Positions 16,612 through 26,055 of a stretch of DNA of 44,965 nt are shown piece by piece. Below the pieces are notes generated by a model. That model had not been told where the DNA came from. It worked only from the letters and a program-made list of their open reading frames with translations, and did no database searches. The stretch comes from Gammaproteobacteria bacterium. Lineage in GTDB: Bacteria; Pseudomonadota; Gammaproteobacteria; SZUA-229. The stretch spans positions 1 through 44,965 of the forward strand of contig JAOUKT010000019.1 in the NCBI GenBank assembly GCA_029882395.1, in the 5' to 3' direction. Position 1 is the first letter of the stretch; each line of letters begins with the position of its first letter. A program made the translations under genes and the position numbers.

Positions 16612-17322
16612 GTGAAGCTGCAATTGTACAACGCCATAAAAGATGCCCCACTGCCCCATCATGTCGATATTTGGCTAGTCAGACTCAATCACGACCAGCC
16701 GCAAGACTTGGCCGCTCTGTTAAGCCTGCTCGACGAACGCGAACGCGAACGCTACCAACGCCTGCATCACTCACACAAACTGCATTATTTGTTCTCACAC
16801 GCGGCTTGTCGCCAGATACTGGCACAATACACAAAGCTGTCTGCCAAAGAGATTCGCTACAATACAAACGCATACGGCAAACCCCGCCTGAGTCACGACA
16901 CAACGATCCGTTTTAATATGAGCCACAGTCACGAGCTTGCCATCATTGCCATTTCTGGCCATGCAGAGATTGGTGTTGATCTGGAATACTCAGAAAGAAA
17001 AACAGACTGGAGCAACCTGGCACGGCGTTTTTTTAGCCCGCAAGAAGTCAGCTACCTGTTCCAACAGCAGGAAAAAGCGCAAAGATTAAGCTTTTTCCAG
17101 CTCTGGACTCGCAAAGAAGCTTTTATAAAAGCACTGGGCACCGGCTTATCGACGCCGCTGGACTCGTTTAATGTCTGCAGCAAACAAGTGATCGAGCGCT
17201 TAAAACCCTCTGTAAACGAGCTCTCCTGGTACCAGGCAGACTTAAAAGTAGCTGCTCCCTATCTTGCCAGCCTGGTTCAAAATACACCTATTGAAAAAAT
17301 ACGTTATTATTCCTATCCATAA
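16612..17322 (+). CDS. Sfp-type 4'-phosphopantetheinyl transferase
   Basis: 236 residues, the length of the Sfp/EntD class. The magnesium-binding motif is IGVDLEY (about 122-128, Asp and Glu), and the second conserved block is FQLWTRKEAFIKALGTGLSTPLDSF (W-x-x-KEA). An N-terminal DIWLVRL strand and the R-FNMSHSH (CoA-binding) region are present. It transfers the phosphopantetheine arm of CoA to a carrier protein. No NRPS, PKS or other carrier is in the window, so the target is unknown; it may serve a polyketide or fatty-acid-like cluster elsewhere. The start is a GTG with a weak ribosome-binding site and is uncertain. Confidence 0.88.
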   Translation: MKLQLYNAIKDAPLPHHVDIWLVRLNHDQPQDLAALLSLLDERERERYQRLHHSHKLHYLFSHAACRQILAQYTKLSAKEIRYNTNAYGKPRLSHDTTIRFNMSHSHELAIIAISGHAEIGVDLEYSERKTDWSNLARRFFSPQEVSYLFQQQEKAQRLSFFQLWTRKEAFIKALGTGLSTPLDSFNVCSKQVIERLKPSVNELSWYQADLKVAAPYLASLVQNTPIEKIRYYSYP

Positions 17323-17390
17323 TAATAACGAAACCGGAAAATGCTTAGAATCATCTCTATTAATCATGCGGCTTTAATTGGACGAATTAA

Positions 17391-19850
17391 ATGATTCGCC
17401 TATCACTTAAGTCATATATTCTTTATTGCTTATTGTTGTTTGCACTCACTGCATTATTTTCTCAGAAGCTGGCCGCATCGACAGACAAACTGGTAAAGAT
17501 TGCAGTGCTTGCACACCGTGGCGATGACGAAGCTTTAAAACGCTGGGCCTTAACGGCCGACTATTTGTCAGATGCAATCCAGGGCTACGATTTCATTATC
17601 AAGCCCAAGTCTCTCAAAAGCATGAAACAAGCCGTTGAAAACAACCTTGTTGAATTCATCCTGACCAATCCCGGCAATTATGTAGATATCGAAGCTAATT
17701 ATGGTGCCACACGCATAGCCACTATCAAGGCAAAACAACGTGATCGTGCGCTCACTTCTTTTAGCGCCGTTATTTTCACGCGCTATGACAAACACGATAT
17801 TAATAATCTAGAGGATCTGCGCGACAAGTCTTTTATGGCGGTCAACCCAAAAGCCTTTGGTGGTTTTCAGATGGCCTGGCTTGAATTACAGCAGGTCAAC
17901 ATCAACCCGTTTGAAGATTTATCATCATTACAGTTTTCAGGTTTTCCACAAGATAATATCGTTTATGCTGTGGAAAGCGGCAAGGTTGATGCCGGCACCG
18001 TCAGAAGTGACACGCTTGAACGCATGGACCATGAAGGCGCCATATCAATAAAAGACTTCAAGATACTAAATCGTCAGCACAATGACCGCTTTCCTTTGCT
18101 GCACAGCACGCGACTTTATCCCGAGTGGCCTTTTGCAAAACTCAAACAGACCAGTGACCAGCTGGCACAAAAGGTGGCCGTTGCATTGCTGACCATGCAA
18201 GCCGACAGTCAGGCCGCCATTATCTCCCGCTCTGAAGGCTGGACAATTCCGCTTGATTACACACCAGTGCACGAGGCCTTCAAAAAACTCAAAATTGGAC
18301 CCTATACTCAGATAAACAAAGTCACCTTCGAAAAAGTCATAGAACAATACGGTCACTATATATTGCTGGTGTTATTCACCCTGATTGGACTCGGTCTGGT
18401 TATCGTTTATATCGGCCGTACCAATCATAACCTCAACCTGACCCAGACTAGTTTACGCAAAGAAATCGACTCGCGCCGTAAGGCGCAGGCCGAACTGGCA
18501 AAACACCGCGACACACTCGAACAAAATGTCATCAAAAGAACCCGTGAACTTGCTGAACTAAATGAAGAACTGCAAGAAGACATTGTTGCCAGAAAAACGG
18601 CTGAAGCCTCACTGAAAAAAAGCAGCCACACGTTGCAGACCATGCATGAAATTACCTCGTCAGGCAGCATGAGTTTCGAAGCCAAAGTTGATGCGTTATT
18701 ACGCACGGGCTGCCATTGTTTTGAAACTGGCTACGGCGCTCTGTATCAAATAAAAAATTCAAAAGCGCTGGTACTAAGATTTGTAGGCACCGAACAGATA
18801 TTCAAACGCACACAATGGATCGATAAAAACAAACTTTTTGCCAGCAAGCTCAATAAGAACTCTGATGCACTCGTGATATTAAATGCCCATAATGACGAAG
18901 ATTATAAAAGCTGTTTTCAGCACCAAACGCTGAACATCAATTCTTACCTCGGCATACCGGTCGTTGTTGCCGGCTCACTCTTCGGTTACCTTGAATACGG
19001 CTCCATCAAGAGCATGAACAGCCCCCGATCTTTAATTGATATTGATATGTTACAGCTTATTTCGCAATGGATCGGTGGCGAAATACAAAGACAACAAGCC
19101 CAGGACAACGCACAGAAACATCAGGCTGATCTGGCTCATGTCGCCAGACTGGGAACAATGGGTGAAATGGCATCCGGGCTTGCCCATGAACTCAATCAGC
19201 CACTCACCGCGATTGTCAATTACACACGTGGCTGTGTCCGCCGTCTTTCGGCAAAGACGGTCAATGACTTACCGGCCATTGTAGAAGCTATGGAACATTC
19301 CTGCTCAGAAGCCGAAAGAGCCGCTGAAATTATCAGGCGTATGCGAGAACTCGTTAATAAAGAAGTTCACCGCCGCGAAGCCAATGATATAAACAATATA
19401 ATTGAGGTGGTCATTAAACTGGTACAACCAAAAATAAAACAAAACCATGTCAATATAAAACGCGAACTGATAAAAAAAATACCCCCGGTATATGTTGACC
19501 GAATCCAGATAGAGCAGGTTTTAATTAATCTATTAAACAATGCCATCGATGCCATGAAAAATACTCCGCTGTTAAAACGGGAAATCGTCATCCAGAGCAG
19601 GTATGATAAGCACAGCATCGAGATCAAAGTATTTGACCGGGGCAGCGGCTTACCCAACAACATGAGAAGCGATGTATTTGAACCCTTCTTCAGCACAAAA
19701 AATGAAGGCATGGGCATGGGGCTATCAATCAGCCGTTCCATTATCGAGGCTCATAAAGGCAGTTTAAATGCGGAACAACGCGAACTAGGCGGCAGCGTCT
19801 TTAGTTTCACATTACCACTTGGCAGTGAGGATAATAATGAGTACCCATAA
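17391..19850 (+). CDS. TtrS-like sensor histidine kinase with PhnD-type periplasmic domain
   Basis: 819 residues. A signal peptide/anchor (1-29) precedes a periplasmic phosphate/phosphonate-binding (PhnD-like) domain (about 33-310). The segments KFIL-TNPGNYVD-like and AVESGKVDAGTVRSDTLERM are as in TtrS. A transmembrane helix (about 319-342) and a coiled coil follow, then a GAF-like domain (about 415-570), the HisKA H-box GLAHELNQPLTAIVNYTRG, and an HATPase domain with NLLNNAIDAM and GMGMGLSISRSI. TtrS and ThsS kinases of this type sense tetrathionate or thiosulfate; the ligand here is inferred by family only. The inserted GAF domain makes it longer than TtrS. The response regulator start overlaps its 3' end by 14 bases. 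Confidence 0.85.
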   Translation: MIRLSLKSYILYCLLLFALTALFSQKLAASTDKLVKIAVLAHRGDDEALKRWALTADYLSDAIQGYDFIIKPKSLKSMKQAVENNLVEFILTNPGNYVDIEANYGATRIATIKAKQRDRALTSFSAVIFTRYDKHDINNLEDLRDKSFMAVNPKAFGGFQMAWLELQQVNINPFEDLSSLQFSGFPQDNIVYAVESGKVDAGTVRSDTLERMDHEGAISIKDFKILNRQHNDRFPLLHSTRLYPEWPFAKLKQTSDQLAQKVAVALLTMQADSQAAIISRSEGWTIPLDYTPVHEAFKKLKIGPYTQINKVTFEKVIEQYGHYILLVLFTLIGLGLVIVYIGRTNHNLNLTQTSLRKEIDSRRKAQAELAKHRDTLEQNVIKRTRELAELNEELQEDIVARKTAEASLKKSSHTLQTMHEITSSGSMSFEAKVDALLRTGCHCFETGYGALYQIKNSKALVLRFVGTEQIFKRTQWIDKNKLFASKLNKNSDALVILNAHNDEDYKSCFQHQTLNINSYLGIPVVVAGSLFGYLEYGSIKSMNSPRSLIDIDMLQLISQWIGGEIQRQQAQDNAQKHQADLAHVARLGTMGEMASGLAHELNQPLTAIVNYTRGCVRRLSAKTVNDLPAIVEAMEHSCSEAERAAEIIRRMRELVNKEVHRREANDINNIIEVVIKLVQPKIKQNHVNIKRELIKKIPPVYVDRIQIEQVLINLLNNAIDAMKNTPLLKREIVIQSRYDKHSIEIKVFDRGSGLPNNMRSDVFEPFFSTKNEGMGMGLSISRSIIEAHKGSLNAEQRELGGSVFSFTLPLGSEDNNEYP

Positions 19851-20445
19851 TGTTTATGTAGTAGATGATGATCAGGCTGTACGTGATTCACTGAGATGGC
19901 TAATCGAATCTGTCGGTCTCAAGGTAAAAACATTTTCCAATGGTCAGGAATTACTGGAAAACTTTAATGAATCCGAAATATCCTGCCTGGTACTGGATGT
20001 GCGCATGCCTGGCATCAGCGGCCTCGACCTTCAGCAGCGGCTAAAAAAACAAAATTCAAAAGTACCTGTTATCATCGTTACAGGTCACGCTGATGTACCC
20101 ATGGCAATTCAGGCGATGAAAGTAGGCGCTTTCGATTTTATTGAAAAGCCATACAGTGACCAGCTACTGCTTGAAAGAATACAGTGCGCCATAGAGCAGG
20201 ATGACTGCTTCAAGAAACAAAAAAACATCAGCGATGAAATTAACCAGCGAATTGATTCACTCACCCCCCGGGAAAAAGAAGTCATGGCGCTGGTTGTTGG
20301 CGGCCATTCAAATAAGAGCATCGCTAAGGAACTGGGCGTTAGCATTAAAACTGTCGAGGTTCACCGCGGCAATTTAATGTCGAAAATGAAAGCCAAGTCT
20401 CTCTCCGAACTGGTGAGAATTGTCATGACGTCCAACAGAACCTAA
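19837..20445 (+). CDS. FixJ/TtrR-type response regulator
   Basis: 202 residues from the ATG at 19837, chosen over an upstream in-frame codon because GAGG lies seven bases before it and the frame then opens with VYVVDDDQAVRDS. The receiver domain (1-120) has Asp54 as phosphorylation site (LVLDVRMPG) and the switch Lys in IEKPYSD. The C-terminal LuxR/FixJ helix-turn-helix (about 140-200) contains LTPREKEVMALVVGGHSNKSIAKELGVSIKTVEVHRGNLM. It overlaps the end of the kinase gene, so the two form one operon. No reductase or oxidase gene is adjacent, so its targets are elsewhere. Confidence 0.93.
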   Translation: MSTHNVYVVDDDQAVRDSLRWLIESVGLKVKTFSNGQELLENFNESEISCLVLDVRMPGISGLDLQQRLKKQNSKVPVIIVTGHADVPMAIQAMKVGAFDFIEKPYSDQLLLERIQCAIEQDDCFKKQKNISDEINQRIDSLTPREKEVMALVVGGHSNKSIAKELGVSIKTVEVHRGNLMSKMKAKSLSELVRIVMTSNRT

Positions 20446-20476
20446 CATCAACATAACCTAAACAACAGGAAAACCA

Positions 20477-21010
20477 ATGAATAGACAACTTGTACTTTCT
20501 GCACTTGGCACAGATCAGGCGGGATTAGTTGACCAGATAAGCAAACATATTTTGAATCTTAATCTCAATATCGAAGACAGCCGCATGAGCAATCTTGGCG
20601 GTGAATTTGCCATTATGTTACTGGTCTCCGGTGATGAAAAACAGTTACAAACACTGACTGATACTCTTCCTGAGCTTGAAACGAAATTCACCGATCTCGC
20701 CTTTAGCCACAAATACACTCAGAGCAAACCACAACAAGCTGGCATAGCCTACAAAGTATCGGTTCAAGCTCTTGATCACCAGGGCATAGTTCATCACCTT
20801 GCGCGTTTTTTTTCAGAGCGCAATATCAATATCGACGACCTGACCACGCACAGTTATGCCGCGCCGCATACTGGCTCAAAAATGTTCAGCGTTGACTTAA
20901 AATTACACATCCCCGAGCAAACATCCATCATCCAGCTACGCGAGGCTTTCATCCAGCACTGTGACGACCTCAATCTGGACGCCAGTTTTGAAGCTGCCTC
21001 CCCCGGTTAA
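20477..21010 (+). CDS. gcvR: glycine cleavage system regulator, GcvR-like ACT-domain protein
   Basis: 177 residues with two ACT domains: residues 3-80 (LVLSALGTDQAGLVDQISKHILNLNLNIEDSRMSNLGGEFAIMLLVSG) and about 90-170 (YKVSVQALDHQGIVHHLARFFSERNINIDDLTTHSY). In E. coli GcvR binds GcvA and blocks activation of the glycine cleavage operon when glycine is low. It precedes a bcp gene, the same order as in E. coli and many relatives. No gcvA is in the window, so binding to GcvA is inferred by orthology. Confidence 0.85.
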   Translation: MNRQLVLSALGTDQAGLVDQISKHILNLNLNIEDSRMSNLGGEFAIMLLVSGDEKQLQTLTDTLPELETKFTDLAFSHKYTQSKPQQAGIAYKVSVQALDHQGIVHHLARFFSERNINIDDLTTHSYAAPHTGSKMFSVDLKLHIPEQTSIIQLREAFIQHCDDLNLDASFEAASPG

Positions 21011-21053
21011 CAGTAACCGACAATAAGAACATTTATTATATTTTGGGATTAAG

Positions 21054-21521
21054 ATGACAGATAAAATTGCAGTTTTAAACAAAAAAGTACCTGCCTTTAA
21101 ACAAAATGCAACCGGCGAGAAAGTCATCAAACTCAGTGACTATGCCGGCAAAAAGCTGTTGCTGTATTTTTACCCAAAAGACAATACCCCTGGTTGTACA
21201 ACCGAGGGTCAAAATTTTCGCGACCTGCATGAGAAATTCCAGGAGAAAAACACGGCCGTTCTTGGCGTCTCGCGTGACAGCATAAAGAAACATGAAAACT
21301 TCAAAGCCAAACATGATTTTCCGTTTGATTTACTGTCCGATGAAGACGAAGCACTGTGTCAACTATTTGATGTTATTAAGCTCAAGAAGTTATACGGCAA
21401 AGAATACCTGGGCATTGAAAGAAGCAGTTTTTTAATCGATGAGAAAGGCGTGCTTCGCCACGAATGGCGAAAAGTGAAAGTCAAGGGCCATGCAGAGCAG
21501 GTACTCGACACCATTAGCTGA
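21054..21521 (+). CDS. bcp: thioredoxin-dependent thiol peroxidase (bacterioferritin comigratory protein)
   Basis: 155 residues, PrxQ/BCP type peroxiredoxin. The peroxidatic Cys48 lies in YPKDNTPGCTTEGQNF, with the conserved Thr45 and a later Arg in VLGVSRDS. It reduces hydrogen peroxide and organic peroxides in the cytosol, using thioredoxin. The resolving cysteine that lies five residues after the peroxidatic one in E. coli Bcp is replaced by Gln53. Cys102 is the only other cysteine, so the catalytic cycle may be 1-Cys or use Cys102. It lies 43 bases after gcvR. Confidence 0.92.
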   Translation: MTDKIAVLNKKVPAFKQNATGEKVIKLSDYAGKKLLLYFYPKDNTPGCTTEGQNFRDLHEKFQEKNTAVLGVSRDSIKKHENFKAKHDFPFDLLSDEDEALCQLFDVIKLKKLYGKEYLGIERSSFLIDEKGVLRHEWRKVKVKGHAEQVLDTIS

Positions 21522-21564
21522 TTGCCACTCAATAATACAAGGCCGTTTTAGGCCGCAGCGTCTG

Positions 21565-21600
21565 CGCCGCGCTTTAGTCTAAAAAGCGGCGTTTGCTTTA
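21565..21600 (+). terminator. rho-independent terminator of gcvR-bcp
   Basis: CGCCGC (21565-21570) pairs with GCGGCG (21586-21591). The inner CTTT/AAAG can extend the stem, and TTTGCTTT follows. It lies about 45 bases after the bcp stop and overlaps the 3' end of the convergent kinase gene. Confidence 0.6.
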
Positions 21601-24069
21601 TCGCTTGGTACCTGAGTCTTCCATGGAAGAAAGCACTTTAATAATCGCTGCCGCCACTTCCTTGCCGCTACTAAAACGTTTGTCAGGGTCTTTTTGTAGC
21701 AGTTTGTTGATCAGGCGTGACGTTAATGGCGGTAGTTCAGAGCGATGTTCGCGTATGGGTTTATGTTTTACATTCGTTACCTGGTAGGCAAGACTTGCCA
21801 GCGTGTCACCTTGAAACGGTAGCTCACCCGTTAGCAGCTGATACATGCTCACACCTAAACTGAATAAATCTGCACGTCCGTCAATTTTTATGCCTGACAA
21901 CTGTTCCGGCGCCATGTACAAGGGACTCCCCAGGATTGAGCCGGTATGGGTACCGCTCGAGCCAGCCGCCCGGGCGATACCAAAGTCAGTGACCTTTATT
22001 ACCTGTTCTTCGGTGTTGTACATAATATTACTGGGTTTAATATCCCGGTGCACCACGCCTTGTTTGTGCGCATAGTCAAGCGCTATGGCGACCTGACGCA
22101 TCAATTTAAAGACCATATCAATGGGTAACAGATGGCCTTTACGGATAAAGTCACTCATAACCTGGCCGATGACATAATCCATCGCAATAAAGGCCAGGTC
22201 CTGTTCTTCACCTACATCATATATCGTCACTACATTGGGGTGGTTAAGTCGCCCTGCCGTTTCCGCTTCTTTGAAAAAGCGCTCTCTGACCATGCTCAGT
22301 TCAATATCATCATATTGCGTCAAGTCCATTGTCTTAATCGCAACCTGACGGTTTATTTTTGGATCTTTACCGAGGTAAACCACGCCCATTGCACCACGAC
22401 CCAGTTCACGCAGCAGTTCATAGCGACCGAGTATGGGTTTTTGTAAGCCATGATTGGTCACGATTAGTGTTTTTGCTGAACTGAAATTACCAATGCCTGT
22501 CTGCTGGCTTTCTTCCAGCTGGATCAGACTTTTGATACGCTTATCCGCTGACTTATAGCCAGGGCGTCGCGAATTCAGTTCACGATACAGGTCCAGCGCT
22601 TTGTTATATTGACGCCTTTTTTCGTAGGCCTGACCAATTCTATACATTTGCTCGAGCATAGAATCTGTTGTCGGGCATTTCTGCAAGGAGGCAAAACTCT
22701 GATCATATTCACCTTGCTCATACTGGTAGACCCCTAACATCCAGAATGCTTCAAAGACCTGCTTTTCCAGGTTTTCAATACGGCGCCTCAACTTGTAGCG
22801 TAAAAGACTCAGCGCATGGCTGATCAGTAAAAACAAAATCAGCATCATTATTGGCACCCAGACGGCTTTGATCAGTAACAAACCCATTTGCCCGACCAGT
22901 AATGCAAATATAAAAAATAAACTCAGTAGTATACCGACACCGAGCTGTAATTTTGGCAGTATAAACAGGCAATAGATAAATATGCTTAACAGCAGTATGA
23001 TTGCCAGCAAATCAGTCCATAATGGCGAATGATAAACACTACCTGAAACCAGACTGGTTAAACTCAGTGCAATATCGTCTACCACTATGTCATTTTCATA
23101 ACCTATGATCACTACCTTATCGTTTAACTGTGCAGCTGCATTTTTATTCAAAATGTCCAGATAAGACAGGTTCTGGTAGTCTGTTGTAATGCCAGTGAAC
23201 GAAGAATACCTGGGCAGCACCCTGCCTCCCCAGTCCGTTGCTCTAAAGTCCACATTTGAATCCAGCCCCCGACCTGTTTCCCACACAGGTAAGTTTGAGC
23301 CTGTTAATTTCGCATGCAACACGGTTAGGATATCCGGCACTATCATCTGGTTCACAGACCAGATTAACGAACGGTTAGCTGTTTCGGTAACAGCCGACTC
23401 AACCGGTAAATTATTGTAACCAAGACTTAATATATTTGAATGACTAAAGACCGTTTCCTTTGTCAGCACAAACTTTTTAATCCAGTCAAGCCATTGCGGG
23501 CTGTGCTGAGATTTTGTTTCTGACTTCAGCACTATTTCCTGACTAAACTGCAACTTTTCAGATTTCGATTGTTTCTGTGCAATATATATTTTTTTATTTT
23601 TTATTGCCTCCATCAAAACACTGTCTGCAAAAAGTTTTTGATCGGGCAACTGGCTCAGCTGCAGAATTTCTTTTCTTTTTTCTGTGGGCAGGCCATTTAG
23701 ATTTTGTCTTAGGGCCTTGATATAACTGGCTGTATTGTTTGCATTCAGATGTACTTTTTCCGGCACATTGATAACCAGCGCAATGGCCAGAGCTGGCGAC
23801 TTTGTTAATTCGTTGAGTATCTCAATTAATAAACGATGGTCGCTCTGTTCGCTATTTGCGGAACCTAACCTGGGCAGTTTGATGACAGCAATGTCATTGA
23901 CTTCATCCGGCTTGGCAACAAACTGGGCATCAAGCGCGAACAAACGGCCATCTAGTTTTTCAATAAAGGGGTGGTGCAAAGTAAAAACAGCAAGCGCAAA
24001 CAATAAAGCCGCCAGCATGCCCCAGATACCACCTATACCGCGCCAAATTGTTTTTATAATTTTTAGCAA
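21598..24069 (-). CDS. CHASE2 domain-containing Ser/Thr protein kinase
   Basis: 823 residues. A first membrane helix (about 16-32) precedes a periplasmic CHASE2 sensor domain (about 35-335), then three membrane helices (about 345-420) and a TPR-like helical linker (about 435-530). A complete Hanks-type kinase domain ends the protein (about 552-815). The kinase has the glycine loop LGRGAMGVVYLG, the VAIK lysine, HRDIKPSN, DFGIAR and APE, so it should be active. The CHASE2 domain would sense an extracytosolic signal and drive phosphorylation of cytosolic targets. The start appears to be TTG at 24069 with a weak ribosome-binding site. It is the last gene of a four-gene signalling operon. Confidence 0.87.
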   Translation of the reverse strand: MLKIIKTIWRGIGGIWGMLAALLFALAVFTLHHPFIEKLDGRLFALDAQFVAKPDEVNDIAVIKLPRLGSANSEQSDHRLLIEILNELTKSPALAIALVINVPEKVHLNANNTASYIKALRQNLNGLPTEKRKEILQLSQLPDQKLFADSVLMEAIKNKKIYIAQKQSKSEKLQFSQEIVLKSETKSQHSPQWLDWIKKFVLTKETVFSHSNILSLGYNNLPVESAVTETANRSLIWSVNQMIVPDILTVLHAKLTGSNLPVWETGRGLDSNVDFRATDWGGRVLPRYSSFTGITTDYQNLSYLDILNKNAAAQLNDKVVIIGYENDIVVDDIALSLTSLVSGSVYHSPLWTDLLAIILLLSIFIYCLFILPKLQLGVGILLSLFFIFALLVGQMGLLLIKAVWVPIMMLILFLLISHALSLLRYKLRRRIENLEKQVFEAFWMLGVYQYEQGEYDQSFASLQKCPTTDSMLEQMYRIGQAYEKRRQYNKALDLYRELNSRRPGYKSADKRIKSLIQLEESQQTGIGNFSSAKTLIVTNHGLQKPILGRYELLRELGRGAMGVVYLGKDPKINRQVAIKTMDLTQYDDIELSMVRERFFKEAETAGRLNHPNVVTIYDVGEEQDLAFIAMDYVIGQVMSDFIRKGHLLPIDMVFKLMRQVAIALDYAHKQGVVHRDIKPSNIMYNTEEQVIKVTDFGIARAAGSSGTHTGSILGSPLYMAPEQLSGIKIDGRADLFSLGVSMYQLLTGELPFQGDTLASLAYQVTNVKHKPIREHRSELPPLTSRLINKLLQKDPDKRFSSGKEVAAAIIKVLSSMEDSGTKR

Positions 24070-24135
24070 AACTTATCTTTAAATGTTAGTTATATTGTTG
24101 ACCAGAGCGAAATCAGATAAAAACACAGAAATGTG

Positions 24136-26055
24136 TCATTGCAATAAAACCTGCCCCGTCAGACTACCCAATAATTTGAGAAATTCAACCACTTTTAGAG
24201 GTTTAGTTAAATATCTTTCAAATCCAGACTCCATACCCTGCTTGACCGACTTCTGCATGGCATTCGCACTCAATGCTATAACGGGTATGGAAGCTGTCTG
24301 TTTTTCAGTTTTTAATAGCTTTACAGCCTCGTAACCATTCATCTCAGACAGGTTTATATCCATAATGATCACATCCGGTATCATTTCTCGCGCCAGTTCG
24401 ATACCTGATTCGGCTGATAGCGCCGATGTCAGTGTAATCTGCGGCCATTTTGACAGTATCGATTCCATTAAGCGTATATTCGGTGCATCATTTTCAATAT
24501 ATAAAACCGAAAAGCCTTTAATGGCCAAAATTCGATCTGGCGCGTTACTGACCTTATTCTTGGTCGGGCTAAATGACTCAAAGCCCGGAGGTAGCCTGAT
24601 GCAAAACTCAGTACCGTGACCAAATTTGCTCTTAAAGTCAATCTGCCCGCCCATTAACAAAAGCAGATTCTTGGTTATCACCAGGCCCATGCCGGTGCCT
24701 TCAACCTTGCTTGACTCAACACCCAGGCGATTAAACGGCTGAAACATATATTGCTGCATGTCTTCTTTTATGCCGATCCCGCTATCAATGACCCGGATTT
24801 CTGCCATCTCATCAGTAAAGTCCACCTTCAGGTCGACCATGCCCCCCTCAGTATTATATTTTACGGCATTTGAGAGCAGGTTAATGAACACCTGTTTTAC
24901 AAGCGTCCTGTCGGCATAAAGGCATAGATTATCGAGATGATCAGGCAACTCTTTAAGCTTAACGCCTTTTTTCTTAGCCAAGGGCTTAATCAGGGCATAA
25001 CACTCTCGCAGCACGTCAGCCAGATTGATATTTTCGCTATTAATATCAATTTTCCCCGCTTCAATTTTTGCCAGATCAAGCACCTCGTTAATCAGCACCA
25101 GTAAATGCTCACCCGCCGTGCGTATTTCGTTAACATAATAACCATTTTCACTCTGCATGAGCTCATCACTGAGCTCCATGACCTGTGAAAAACCAAGTAT
25201 TGCATTTAACGGTGTGCGCAGCTCGTGGCTCATTTTTGACAAAAACTCAGATTTTGCATGGTTGGCACTTTCTGCTAATTGACGAGCCGCAATTAAATTG
25301 TTTTCACTTTCACGCAGACTGTTTTCTATTTCTTTTCTTCTTTCTACTTCAGCTAGTAGTTTTTTATTTGCTGATAGTAATTCAGCCGTTCGTTCTTTTA
25401 CGCGCCCTTCCAGTTCTTCATTTGATTTTTTGAGCTCGATCTGAGCAGTATTCAGTGCTTTTGTCCGATCAACAACCATTAGCTCAAGGTCCTGATTATC
25501 TTTCATCACCATTTTATAGAGCGTCGCGCTTTCCAGGGCGTAGGCACTGTTATATAAAATTGCCGAGATCAGCCCTAATGTCATGACTGACGGCACAGAC
25601 TCAGTATCAGCCAGTACACCTATAAACATGCCCCTGATGCGGGTGCGGGAAGACAATACATGCAATAGCACTGTTTTGCCGTCAAGCTTTAACTGTGGCT
25701 GGCATATTCGGCTTTGATTCAGTGCCCAGCCAAACTCGCCACTTTCAATCAAGCTGTCTATCAGAGATTGCAGGCTATGCTGTGAATTTTGCGGCAAGCA
25801 GTCTTTAATCTCGAATGAGTTATTGTCTTCATTCACCATTAAGAACGCCGTGACATCGAAATTTGTTAAGCGACAGATATATTGTCTGGTTGAAGAGAAT
25901 ATATGTTGTGGGCTACGCTTTTGTCTGACATTACCGTGTATATCACCCAACGAGTTGAGTGTATCGAGCGTTGAGATATATTGCTGATTAACTTTCTCGA
26001 GAAACTCCAGCCTTTGTCTGAGCTTTTCAAGCTCTTTATCGCCGCTTTGCTTCAT
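24136..26055 (-). CDS. hybrid sensor histidine kinase with GAF domain and receiver
   Basis: 639 residues with no membrane segment. A short coiled coil (1-25) is followed by a GAF-like sensor (about 45-190), a long coiled coil (about 195-265), HisKA (MSHELRTPLNAILGFSQVM, catalytic His), HATPase (NLLSNAVKYN and GTGMGLVITKNLL) and a C-terminal receiver domain (about 510-635). The receiver has its phospho-acceptor Asp in VIIMDINLSEMNG and its Lys in YLTKPLK. The first Asp pair of the receiver is replaced by IENDAP, so it retains E/N/D rather than two adjacent acids. It overlaps the HDOD gene by four bases, which implies coupling. It likely acts with the HDOD protein and CHASE2 kinase. Confidence 0.9.
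   Translation of the reverse strand: MKQSGDKELEKLRQRLEFLEKVNQQYISTLDTLNSLGDIHGNVRQKRSPQHIFSSTRQYICRLTNFDVTAFLMVNEDNNSFEIKDCLPQNSQHSLQSLIDSLIESGEFGWALNQSRICQPQLKLDGKTVLLHVLSSRTRIRGMFIGVLADTESVPSVMTLGLISAILYNSAYALESATLYKMVMKDNQDLELMVVDRTKALNTAQIELKKSNEELEGRVKERTAELLSANKKLLAEVERRKEIENSLRESENNLIAARQLAESANHAKSEFLSKMSHELRTPLNAILGFSQVMELSDELMQSENGYYVNEIRTAGEHLLVLINEVLDLAKIEAGKIDINSENINLADVLRECYALIKPLAKKKGVKLKELPDHLDNLCLYADRTLVKQVFINLLSNAVKYNTEGGMVDLKVDFTDEMAEIRVIDSGIGIKEDMQQYMFQPFNRLGVESSKVEGTGMGLVITKNLLLLMGGQIDFKSKFGHGTEFCIRLPPGFESFSPTKNKVSNAPDRILAIKGFSVLYIENDAPNIRLMESILSKWPQITLTSALSAESGIELAREMIPDVIIMDINLSEMNGYEAVKLLKTEKQTASIPVIALSANAMQKSVKQGMESGFERYLTKPLKVVEFLKLLGSLTGQVLLQ

Noticed and set aside
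24136..26055. Hybrid kinase receiver considered inactive because the first acidic pair is altered
   Set aside because: The phospho-acceptor Asp and the Lys are kept, and E/N/D in the first motif may still bind the metal; sequence alone does not show loss of function.
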